NCBI GenBank assembly: GCA_045107045.1
Contig: JBGCFR010000001.1
Span: 1-64,000, forward strand
Source of the DNA: Putridiphycobacter sp045107045
GTDB lineage: Bacteria; Bacteroidota; Bacteroidia; Flavobacteriales_D; Crocinitomicaceae
Reading direction: 5' to 3'
Length of the DNA: 64,000 bases
Shown: positions 9,127 to 17,595 of the stretch, one piece after another
Layout of the letters: each line of letters begins with the position of its first letter
How positions within the stretch are numbered: position 1 is the first letter of the stretch
The notes under the pieces: generated by a model
Database searches by the model: none
Seen by the model: the letters and a program-made list of their open reading frames with translations, nothing else
Told to the model about the DNA's origin: nothing
Position numbers and translations under genes: made by a program

Positions 9127-9843
9127 ATGATAGCATACATTACAGGTGCCTCTTCGGGCATAGGGAAAGCATTAGCTGAAATATTATTAGAAAATAGGCA
9201 TCAAGTTGTGGGGCTGTCACGAAGTCAAAGTATCAAACATCCAAATTATTCGCATGTTACTATTGACTTATCTGATATTAAGCAAATAAAATCGTTTAGC
9301 TTTCCTGCAAACAGTAAAGATGATATCATACTGGTGAATAATGCCGGAATGGTTGGTCCTATTAAGCCTATTGGTCAGCAGATAACGGAAGAAATTGTAG
9401 AATTAAATAATTTAAATAGTGTCACCCCTCAAATACTAAGCAATAGGTTTATTAATCAATATCAAGAAAATCTAAAGCCAAACTATCAAATTATTAATAT
9501 CAGTTCAGGGGCCGGAAAACGACCTATTGATGCTTGGGCAACTTATTGTGCATCAAAGGCTGGCTTGGATTTATTTTCAGAAACGATTTCAGAGGAGTTG
9601 TTGGCAAGAAAACGATTTAATTGGCATATATTTTCAATTGCCCCAGGAGTGGTTGATACCAAAATGCAATCTAATATTCGCCAATCGAATCCTAAAGATT
9701 TTTTGAATCATCAAAAATTTATAGAATTAAAAAATAATGACGAGTTGTCGAGTCCTAATCTGGTTGCTAGTCAATTAATGTCGATTATTGATAATCCGAA
9801 GATGCATTTGAGAGTCGTTTTCAGCCTAAGAGATTTGACATAG
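9127..9843 (+). CDS. Short-chain dehydrogenase/reductase
   Basis: This 238-residue protein has the classical SDR layout: the cofactor motif TGASSGIG at 6-13, NNAG at 71-74, catalytic Ser126/127 in NISSGAG, and Tyr140-x3-Lys144 in YCASK. Arg/Ser after the second strand (LSRSQS) favours NADP(H). It resembles sepiapterin reductase/benzil reductase-type SDRs in length and in the IAPGVVDTKMQ stretch, but the substrate is unknown. It stands 84 bases after the cystathionine enzyme with no visible terminator between, so co-transcription is possible. Confidence 0.87.
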   Translation: MIAYITGASSGIGKALAEILLENRHQVVGLSRSQSIKHPNYSHVTIDLSDIKQIKSFSFPANSKDDIILVNNAGMVGPIKPIGQQITEEIVELNNLNSVTPQILSNRFINQYQENLKPNYQIINISSGAGKRPIDAWATYCASKAGLDLFSETISEELLARKRFNWHIFSIAPGVVDTKMQSNIRQSNPKDFLNHQKFIELKNNDELSSPNLVASQLMSIIDNPKMHLRVVFSLRDLT

Positions 9844-9981
9844 GTTGTAAGTTTGAGGCGATTTCTCGTACTTATATATAAAGGGTTGTTATGATTAGCA
9901 TTCCTATTTATTATGTTTTAATATTGAATTGTTACCTATTTATTATCTATTTTTAGAAACGAAAAACAAGCTTACAGAAAA

Positions 9982-12084
9982 ATGAAAAAATTTGCTTACA
10001 TTTTATTCATTCTGTTACCATTTGTGGCTATGTCACAAAACAATTGGTGCGGAACTGACGCTATGCAATTGGAGGCATATCAACAAAACCCAGAATTAGA
10101 ACAAAGTATTTCTGATCACCTAGGAAGAATGCATCAATTGGGTGTAGCTTCCGATCGATCTGATTCAATAATTATTCCTGTGGTTTTCCACATTATTCAT
10201 GATAATGGTATCGGAAATATTTCTAATGCTCAAGTTTTTGATGCCATGAGGATGTTAAATGAAGATTTTAATCGTTTAAATGCAGATTCAGTTGACACTA
10301 GAAATACTGTAGATGCACCTTTCACACAAGTTGCAGCCAATGCAAAAATATGTTTTCAATTAGCTAAACTTGATCCACAAGGAAATTGTACAGACGGCAT
10401 TGAAAGAAGGAATTCTGCCGAAGGATCCTATAATGGAGATAATCAGACATCAAAAAAATATAATGGAGGTGGCTTGGATGCATGGAATAGAAGTAATTAT
10501 TTCAATATTTGGGTAGTTAATTCTATTGCCTCATCTGGAACAGGAACAATATTAGGGTACGCTCAATTTCCTTACAACGGAAATGCCAATAATTACGGTG
10601 TAATTATAAGGCATGATAGGGTGGGTTCAATTGGTACAGCTGTATCTGCTGATAGAACTTTGACACATGAGGTTGGTCACTGTTTTGGTTTATTTCATAC
10701 ATTTCAAGGCGGCTGTGGAACCAATTCATCTGATTGCTCAAATCAAGGAGATTATTGTTGTGATACACCACCGGTTGATCAAGCACATTGGTCGTGCAAT
10801 ATTTCGCAGAATTTTTGTAACGTAGTGCCACAAGGCGATTTTTATGGGTTTGATGCCTTTGATCAATATGAAAATTTTATGTCATACAGTCCATGTCAAA
10901 ATATGTTTTCAGAAGATCAGAATAATGTCATGTTATATAATTTTGATACCTACGCATGGCTAGGAAACTTAAGTACAACCAATAATTTGTTAAATACAGG
11001 AGTAAGTTTACCTGCAACATTGTGTGCCGCTGATTTCAGTTCAACAAAAACAGTGATTTGTGAAGGAACAACAGTTGATTTTTCTGATTTATCTCATGGT
11101 GGAATCACTAATCGGTCATGGTCTTTTACCGGAGGCAGCCCAGCAGTTAGTTCAGATTCGTCAGTGTCAGTCACATACTCAACAGCCGGTTCATATGAAG
11201 TATCGATTGATGTGAGTGACGGTGCGAATAATATTGTAAAAACGGTTACAAATTACATAACTGTGTTTCCTTCAACTGGATCAAGTCTACCAATTGTTCA
11301 AGGTTTTGAAAGTATTCAATTTCCAGATTATATTACTTTTCTATCTACTGGCTTAAATGGTTTGTCAGATTGGAATATTACACCCAATGCAGGTTCCTCA
11401 AGCAATAAGTCAGTTTTTTACGACAATTATACGAAAGGAAGTGAAGGCGGTGAGGTCAGCTTTGAATCAGGTACTATTGATTTAAGTAATGCAACTCCAG
11501 CAGATGATATTATGCTTTCTTTTGATTTTGCATATCGTAAAAAAGAAAACAATGATAATGAAGAATTGAGAGTTTATATTTCGAAGGACTGTGGTGAATC
11601 ATGGTCAATAAGGAAGTCAATTTTTGGCAATAATTTGAGCTCACAAACAGATAACAGCCCCTTTTTGCCATCAGACGCTGATTGGCAGTCTGCAAGTGTT
11701 ACAAATATTACTAGCAGTTATTTAGTATCTAATTTTAGATATAAATTTGTTTTCGAATCGGATGAGGGAAATAACATCTATATAGATAATATTAATATTT
11801 TTCCTGAGGCTAGTTTAGCTTTAGATGAAAACACAAAACAATCTCAAATAGAAATGTATCCGAATCCTGTTACTTCAGAACTTAGTGTTTTGATAGGAAA
11901 CTTAACAGTTGATTCATACAAAATAGTAGATATTGGTGGACAAATCGTTTTAGATTTTGCTGAACCTGAAGTGAATTCTGAGGGCGTATTGAATGTAAGT
12001 ACAGATTTTTTATCAAAAGGAATTTATTTTATTTCATTTACAAATCAAGATACTGTTATTACTGAAAAATTCATCAAACCATAA
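9982..12084 (+). CDS. Secreted M43 (pappalysin/cytophagalysin-like) metalloprotease with PKD domain and T9SS tail, copy 1
   Basis: The 700-residue protein has a signal peptide (MKKFAYILFILLPFVAMSQ). The zinc-binding site HEVGHCFGLFH is at 229-239 and the Met-turn NFMSYSPC at 298-305, which mark the M43 metzincin family. A PKD-like domain follows (about 355-430, FTGGSPAVSSDSSVS), then a beta-sandwich region, then a type A T9SS C-terminal sorting domain (IEMYPNPVTSELSV onwards, about 628-700). It would be exported by Sec, passed through the outer membrane by T9SS, and act on peptides outside the cell. First of three tandem paralogues; its HExxHxxGxxH site is the classical one. Confidence 0.92.
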   Translation: MKKFAYILFILLPFVAMSQNNWCGTDAMQLEAYQQNPELEQSISDHLGRMHQLGVASDRSDSIIIPVVFHIIHDNGIGNISNAQVFDAMRMLNEDFNRLNADSVDTRNTVDAPFTQVAANAKICFQLAKLDPQGNCTDGIERRNSAEGSYNGDNQTSKKYNGGGLDAWNRSNYFNIWVVNSIASSGTGTILGYAQFPYNGNANNYGVIIRHDRVGSIGTAVSADRTLTHEVGHCFGLFHTFQGGCGTNSSDCSNQGDYCCDTPPVDQAHWSCNISQNFCNVVPQGDFYGFDAFDQYENFMSYSPCQNMFSEDQNNVMLYNFDTYAWLGNLSTTNNLLNTGVSLPATLCAADFSSTKTVICEGTTVDFSDLSHGGITNRSWSFTGGSPAVSSDSSVSVTYSTAGSYEVSIDVSDGANNIVKTVTNYITVFPSTGSSLPIVQGFESIQFPDYITFLSTGLNGLSDWNITPNAGSSSNKSVFYDNYTKGSEGGEVSFESGTIDLSNATPADDIMLSFDFAYRKKENNDNEELRVYISKDCGESWSIRKSIFGNNLSSQTDNSPFLPSDADWQSASVTNITSSYLVSNFRYKFVFESDEGNNIYIDNINIFPEASLALDENTKQSQIEMYPNPVTSELSVLIGNLTVDSYKIVDIGGQIVLDFAEPEVNSEGVLNVSTDFLSKGIYFISFTNQDTVITEKFIKP

Positions 12085-12086
12085 AC

Positions 12087-14195
12087 ATGCAAAAGCAATA
12101 CTTAACACTCACTTTAGCGCTTGTCTTTTCATTTTTTTCAGAAGCACAAATTAATTCTGCACCAGAAAATCCTCAAGATTGTGGTCAGTATTCTCAGCAA
12201 GAAAAAATATATAAATTAAAACCTCAACAAAAGGCTCAAGATAGCATAGATGGTGTTCTATTTGAGCAAGAATATCGAAATTATTTAGCGACATACGACC
12301 CAAACCAAAGATCAACATTTACTGTTCCAGTTGTAGTACATGTAGTGCATTTAAATGGTGATGAGAATATTTCAAATAATCAAATTTACAATGCGATTGA
12401 AAAATTAAATGAGGATTTTAGCATGACTAATTCTGATTTAGTGAACACTTATCCTGCTTTCACTGGAGTTATTGGCAATGGAGATATTGAGTTTAAATTA
12501 GCCACTATAGACCCGAATGGTAATTGCCATAGTGGTATAACCAGAACAGTTTCAGGAACATCTTTTGACACTGGTATGGGGGGTGGAGGTCATCCGATTG
12601 TTGATGCCGTTGCGGCGGAACATGGGGTATGGCCTCAAGGATCGTATATGTCAGTTTTTGTATGTTCTGATCCTGCAGGTAATGCAGGATATACCTACAA
12701 TCCTAGTAACTTTTTCAACTCTGCTGAAATGTATGGTGCTATTTTTATGAGACATGATTATATGGGAGAAATTGGCACAAGTATGAGTTCTCGAAAGCAT
12801 GTGCTTAGTCACGAGGCTGGACATTGGCTTAATTTATCCCATGTATGGGGTTCAACAAATAATCCCAATGTTCCTTCAAATTGTAATGCAGATGATGGGG
12901 TGGGTGATACGCCAAATACCTTAGGAAGTCAAGGCTGTTTGCCAACTTCAGCGTCCTGCGGTAGCGTAGATAATATTCAAAATATAATGGAGTATTCTTC
13001 TTGTAGAACAATGTTCACTCAGGGTCAAGCTGCAAGAATGCAAACATCATTAAATAGTAATACAGCTGGAAGAAGCAATCTTATTAATAATTTCAATTTA
13101 ATAGCAACAGGAGTAGATTTGCCAGCTCCACTTTGTGAGGCTGAATTTATTTCAAGTGAACAAGTGATATGCACAGGTGAAGCTATTAATTTTGCTGATA
13201 TGTCTTTTCATAGTGTTACAAGTAGATCATGGACATTTACTGGTGGAAGCCCGGCCAGCAGTTCAGACTCAGCAGTGTCAGTGACTTATTCAACAGCCGG
13301 TTCATATGAAGTATCGATTGATGTGAGTGATGGTGCTGGTAATATTGTAAAATCTTTGTCAAACTATATTACTGTTTTCCCATCAACAGGATCAAATTTA
13401 CCAATTGCTGAGGGTTTTGAAACTATTCAGTTTCCGGATTACAGTACCTTTTTGTCCACTAGTTCAAATGGTTTGTCAGATTGGAATATTACACCTAATG
13501 TAGGTTCCTCAAGTAGCAAATCGGTTTTTTATAATAATTATGCAAATGGAATTCAGGGAGCCGAAGTCAGCTTCGAGTCAAGTACAATTGATTTGGGTAG
13601 TGCAACTCAGGCAGATGATATTATTCTTTCATTTGATTTTGCTTATCGAAAAAAGGAAAGCAATAATAACGAAGAATTAAGGGTTTATATTTCAAAAGAC
13701 TGTGGCGAATCATGGTCATTACGGAAGTCAATTTTTGGAAACAACCTAAGTTCGCAAACGGATACAAGCCCTTTTTTACCGTCAAGTAACGATTGGCAAT
13801 CTACTAGTGTTACAAATATTAGCAGTAGTTACCTAGTATCTAATTTTAGATACAAATTTGTTTTCGAATCTGATGAAGGGAATAACATTTACATAGATAA
13901 TATTAATATTTTTCCTGAAGCGCAATTAGGTTTATTGGAAAAAAAGGAAAGTGATCATATTACACTCTATCCAAACCCAATTCGTGGGGAATTAAATATT
14001 AGTTTGGTGACTTATCAATTAGATAGTTACCAAATTATGAATGCAAGAGGACAATTAATTGAGCTTGAAACCCAACCTCAATTGAATATTGACCGTGTAT
14101 TGACAATACAAACAGGAAAGATGACATCAGGAATTTATTATATCACTTTAGTTGGGAATAATGAAGTCATTACGAAAAAATTTATCAAACAATAA
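12087..14195 (+). CDS. Secreted M43 metalloprotease with PKD domain and T9SS tail, copy 2
   Basis: A 702-residue paralogue starting 2 bases after copy 1. Signal peptide at 1-20, zinc site HEAGHWLNLSH at 242-252 and Met-turn NIMEYSSC at 299-306. Asn249 replaces the Gly of the textbook motif, as in many bacteroidotal M43 proteins. The PKD domain and the region after it are nearly the same as in copy 1, down to a run of about 40 identical bases, while the catalytic half is closer to copy 3. The C-terminal sorting domain (ITLYPNPIRGELNIS) predicts T9SS export. Same transcript as its neighbours. Confidence 0.92.
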   Translation: MQKQYLTLTLALVFSFFSEAQINSAPENPQDCGQYSQQEKIYKLKPQQKAQDSIDGVLFEQEYRNYLATYDPNQRSTFTVPVVVHVVHLNGDENISNNQIYNAIEKLNEDFSMTNSDLVNTYPAFTGVIGNGDIEFKLATIDPNGNCHSGITRTVSGTSFDTGMGGGGHPIVDAVAAEHGVWPQGSYMSVFVCSDPAGNAGYTYNPSNFFNSAEMYGAIFMRHDYMGEIGTSMSSRKHVLSHEAGHWLNLSHVWGSTNNPNVPSNCNADDGVGDTPNTLGSQGCLPTSASCGSVDNIQNIMEYSSCRTMFTQGQAARMQTSLNSNTAGRSNLINNFNLIATGVDLPAPLCEAEFISSEQVICTGEAINFADMSFHSVTSRSWTFTGGSPASSSDSAVSVTYSTAGSYEVSIDVSDGAGNIVKSLSNYITVFPSTGSNLPIAEGFETIQFPDYSTFLSTSSNGLSDWNITPNVGSSSSKSVFYNNYANGIQGAEVSFESSTIDLGSATQADDIILSFDFAYRKKESNNNEELRVYISKDCGESWSLRKSIFGNNLSSQTDTSPFLPSSNDWQSTSVTNISSSYLVSNFRYKFVFESDEGNNIYIDNINIFPEAQLGLLEKKESDHITLYPNPIRGELNISLVTYQLDSYQIMNARGQLIELETQPQLNIDRVLTIQTGKMTSGIYYITLVGNNEVITKKFIKQ

Positions 14196-14198
14196 TTT

Positions 14199-16334
14199 AT
14201 GAAAATCAAAAATTACCTATTGGGCTTAGTGTTATTTATTGCACCCAACCTTGCTATTGCACAGCAAGAGGTTGCTCCTACAAACCCGATTAAATGTGGA
14301 GAACATATTCATTATGAAAGGATGCTGCAAGAAAGTCCTTCATTTAGAATACAAGATAGCATAGATCAAGCAAATTTTGAAGTAGAATATAGTGATTATT
14401 TGTCTACATATGACCCAAACGCAAGGTCACTGTATACAATACCGATAGTGGTGCATGTTGTTCATTTAGATGGTCCAGAAAATATTTCGAATGAGCAAAT
14501 ATATGATGCGATTGAGAAACTGAACTTGGATTTTAACATGATGAACCCTGATGTAGGACTAACTGTTCCAGCATTTGCAGGAATAACAGGGAACCCTGAT
14601 GTTGAATTTAAACTAGCAACAAAAGATCCTAATGGAAACTGCCACAGTGGGATTACAAGAACAAAATCGGCAACAACATACGATACAGGATATAGTTTTC
14701 AGAATAATACACACCCAATAGTTCAGGCAGTTGCTGCTCAACATGGTGTTTGGCCACAAAACAGGTATATGTCAATATTTGTTTGTATTGATCCTTCAGG
14801 GGCTGCTGGATATACCTTTAGACCTTCAAATGCTTTTAATGGTAATCAAATGTATGGTGCTATTTTTATGAGACATGATTATATGGGAGTAATTGGCACT
14901 AGCTCTAACACGGGCGAACATACATTAAGTCACGAAGCTGGTCACTGGCTTAATTTGGCTCACTTGTGGGGAAATACCAACAGTCCAGGTGTTGCTGCAA
15001 ATTGTAATGGAGATGATGGTGTAGCTGACACACCTAATTCAATAGGTTGGGAAACTTGTAATTTGACAGGAATGTCATGCGGAAGCTTAGATAACGTTCA
15101 GAACATCATGGAATATTCGTATTGTTCAACTATGTTTACTCAAGGACAAGCGGCTAGAATACAAACAGCCTTAAATAGTAATACAGCTGGAAGGAGTAAT
15201 TTAGTAACCAATTCTAATTTAGCAGCAGCTGGTGTCTTAATGCCATCTACTGAAATTTGTGATGCAGAATTTATTACCAATACTCAAATAATTTGCCAAG
15301 GACAATCAATAGATTTTTCAGATATGTCTGTACATAATATTGATAGTAGAAACTGGTCTTTTAGTGGAGGTACTCCAAGTTCATCAACTGACTCTGCAGT
15401 TTCAGTTACTTACAATACAGCTGGTAGTTTTACAGTTACCCTAGAGGTTTCAAATGCTAGTAATACTAAAACAACAACTATTACTAATTATGTTAAGGTA
15501 TTAGGTGTTCCTGGGACTGGCTTCCCATACAGTGAGGGGTTTGATAATCAAGGGTCTAACTTTCCAGACGACGAATCATTTTTTGTTATTAATCCATTAA
15601 ATGATCAAACTTGGACATTATCAAACCATGCCAGTACAGGTACAAAGTCTGCCTATATATCGAATTACAGTGCAAATACAACAGATACTGATGAGTTAAT
15701 TTCGGGAAGCATTGATTTAAGTGCCTTAGCACCAACTGATGATCTAGTTTTTAGCTTTGAATATGCTTACAGAAAAAAGAACTCAAGTACAGATGAAAGA
15801 TTAGTGGTGCAAGTTTCTAAAGACTGCGGAGAAACCTGGGTTACAAGAAAAATTTTACAGGGTAACTTTTTGAGCAATGATGTTTCGGGTTCTGCTTATA
15901 TACCATCTCAAGATGATTGGCAGACTGTTAGTTTTAACACGATTTCATCTTCGTATTATGTACCTAATTTTAGATATAAATTTAGTTTCGAAAGTGAAAA
16001 TGGGAACAATATTTATATTGATAATATCAATATTACTGCTAATGGTTTCCTAAATGATGATGAAACTATTAGAACTTCTCAATCAGTTCAAATTTATCCT
16101 AACCCAACGCAAAACGAATCTATACTTAAAGTTGAAGGTTATTTAAATGAAAATATTTCGGTTAGCTTGTATGACGTAACTGGTAAGCATATTGTGAATG
16201 TATTTGAAGGCATGGTAGTGAATGATATAATTTCAATACCATTGTCATTAGAACAACTGTCGAAAGGTATTTATTTCGTTAAGATTAATTCTGGAAATAA
16301 ATTGACTAGCACACATAGAATAATAAAGAACTAA
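14199..16334 (+). CDS. Secreted M43 metalloprotease with PKD domain and T9SS tail, copy 3
   Basis: The third tandem paralogue, 711 residues, 3 bases after copy 2. It has a signal peptide (MKIKNYLLGLVLFIAPNLAIA), zinc site HEAGHWLNLAH at 245-255, Met-turn NIMEYSYC, a PKD-like domain (FSGGTPSSSTDSAVS) and a type A sorting tail (VQIYPNPTQNESILK to the C-terminus). Its PKD and post-PKD regions are clearly more diverged than those of copies 1 and 2. All three would be secreted together, perhaps giving different peptide specificities. A strong terminator follows. Confidence 0.92.
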   Translation: MKIKNYLLGLVLFIAPNLAIAQQEVAPTNPIKCGEHIHYERMLQESPSFRIQDSIDQANFEVEYSDYLSTYDPNARSLYTIPIVVHVVHLDGPENISNEQIYDAIEKLNLDFNMMNPDVGLTVPAFAGITGNPDVEFKLATKDPNGNCHSGITRTKSATTYDTGYSFQNNTHPIVQAVAAQHGVWPQNRYMSIFVCIDPSGAAGYTFRPSNAFNGNQMYGAIFMRHDYMGVIGTSSNTGEHTLSHEAGHWLNLAHLWGNTNSPGVAANCNGDDGVADTPNSIGWETCNLTGMSCGSLDNVQNIMEYSYCSTMFTQGQAARIQTALNSNTAGRSNLVTNSNLAAAGVLMPSTEICDAEFITNTQIICQGQSIDFSDMSVHNIDSRNWSFSGGTPSSSTDSAVSVTYNTAGSFTVTLEVSNASNTKTTTITNYVKVLGVPGTGFPYSEGFDNQGSNFPDDESFFVINPLNDQTWTLSNHASTGTKSAYISNYSANTTDTDELISGSIDLSALAPTDDLVFSFEYAYRKKNSSTDERLVVQVSKDCGETWVTRKILQGNFLSNDVSGSAYIPSQDDWQTVSFNTISSSYYVPNFRYKFSFESENGNNIYIDNINITANGFLNDDETIRTSQSVQIYPNPTQNESILKVEGYLNENISVSLYDVTGKHIVNVFEGMVVNDIISIPLSLEQLSKGIYFVKINSGNKLTSTHRIIKN

Positions 16335-16351
16335 GAGAGAAATGTATACTA

Positions 16352-16386
16352 AAAAAGCCATCTGTCATTGTGACGGATGGCTTTTT
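16352..16386. terminator. Strong bidirectional terminator after the protease operon
   Basis: A 16-base-pair stem (AAAAAGCCATCTGTCA against TGACGGATGGCTTTTT, one G-T pair) closes on a TTG loop and has T runs on both strands. It lies between the + strand protease operon and the converging DUF2853 gene. Confidence 0.9.
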
Positions 16387-16446
16387 AATTTTATTAAGTT
16401 TTAGCTATAAATTATTCGCCTTACTGAATATCAAATAATGCAAAGG

Positions 16447-16788
16447 TTATTTATAAGCATTTGCCTTATTAAACTTAGTCACTAGTAAATAATAAAAAAT
16501 GGCTCTGTATTTATTTTTGTTAGACTTTCCCATGGTATCAATAACTTCCGAAATTGCCTTATCTAACTCTGATCCATCTTTCAATCCTAATTTTTTAATT
16601 AAAAAGTTGTTTTTCACTGTTGCAAGCTCTTTTTCATCAGTTCCAGATACCGTTGATGAATCTGCATTGTAAATTGATGGTCCACATCCGATAACTACCT
16701 TTTCAAATAGACCTTTGTCTACGTTTTTGATACCCAATTTGTCCATCTCTTTGTGGTACTTTTCGATTAGTTCTGCTCTTTTACTCAT
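16447..16788 (-). CDS. DUF2853 family protein
   Basis: The 113-residue product matches DUF2853 in length and in its hallmark VIGCGPSIYNADSSTVSG (about 27-44), followed by a helical C-terminus. It is predicted to be small, cytoplasmic and mostly helical. The family has a solved fold but no known function to my knowledge. It stands alone between the terminator at 16352 and the divergent uridine kinase gene. Confidence 0.88.
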   Translation of the reverse strand: MSKRAELIEKYHKEMDKLGIKNVDKGLFEKVVIGCGPSIYNADSSTVSGTDEKELATVKNNFLIKKLGLKDGSELDKAISEVIDTMGKSNKNKYRAIFYYLLVTKFNKANAYK

Positions 16789-16949
16789 TTTATTTTAATT
16801 TTTTGTTAACCTGCCCAAGATAAGAATTTATTTTCAAGACAATACATGCATATTCGGTTGTTTTAAGTTAAAACTTAAGCATTTTTTGCGGAAATTAACG
16901 AAAAATGGAAATAAGACGGCTGGAAATAATCAATTGTAATTGCATTTTT

Positions 16950-16957
16950 TAATTTTG
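16950..16957 (+). promoter_or_regulatory. Putative -7 box of the uridine kinase gene
   Basis: TAATTTTG matches TAnnTTTG and lies 25 bases upstream of the kinase ATG. The nearest TTG (16934-16936) is only 13 bases away, shorter than the usual 17-23, so the -33 element is doubtful. Confidence 0.4.
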
Positions 16958-16982
16958 TTCTGCTAAGAGACTTTAAGTAATC

Positions 16983-17594
16983 ATGAAACAATTTGTTGTT
17001 GGTATTACAGGAGGAAGTGGAGTTGGTAAAACCACCCTCATTAATCTATTGAACAAGTCTTTTAAAGATCAGATTACAATCTTTTCGCTTGATAATTATT
17101 ATAAAGCGAAATCAGATCAAGATGTAGATGAAAATGGAGTTATTAATTTCGATTTGCCTTCAGCTTTGGATACTCAGCAACTGGCGAAAGATCTTAAATT
17201 ACTTTTAAATGAAAAAAGTATTAAGCAAAACATCTACCATTTTAATAATCCAAATAGGTTAGCTGAAGTACATCATATTAGCCCTAAACAGATTATTGTA
17301 GTTGAAGGTTTATTCGTTATGCATTATCCCTTTGTAAAGTCAGAATTAGATTTAGCAGTTTATATATCAGTTGATGAGAAAAAACAGCTTGAAAGACGCT
17401 TAAAAAGGGATGTAAAAGAGCGCAATTATGATAAAGATGAAGTATTATACCAATGGCATAATCATGTGATACCAGCTTATAAAAGTTTTATTGAACCTTA
17501 TGCTAAAGAGTGTGACATTATCATTAATAATGAGTTAGATTTTGATGAAAATTTGAAGGAACTGATTAGTATTATTAAAAATAATGCTAATTAA
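16983..17594 (+). CDS. udk: Uridine kinase
   Basis: A 203-residue P-loop kinase with GITGGSGVGKTTL at 8-20, the SLDNYYKAK lid/substrate motif near 45, the FDLPSALD substrate segment and VVEGLFVMHYP near 105. RRLKRDVKERNYD forms the later lid. This is the uridine/cytidine kinase family, which makes UMP/CMP from nucleosides in pyrimidine salvage. Length and motifs fit full-length Udk. It ends 1 base from the stop of the large surface protein on the opposite strand. Confidence 0.88.
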   Translation: MKQFVVGITGGSGVGKTTLINLLNKSFKDQITIFSLDNYYKAKSDQDVDENGVINFDLPSALDTQQLAKDLKLLLNEKSIKQNIYHFNNPNRLAEVHHISPKQIIVVEGLFVMHYPFVKSELDLAVYISVDEKKQLERRLKRDVKERNYDKDEVLYQWHNHVIPAYKSFIEPYAKECDIIINNELDFDENLKELISIIKNNAN

Positions 17595-17595
17595 A

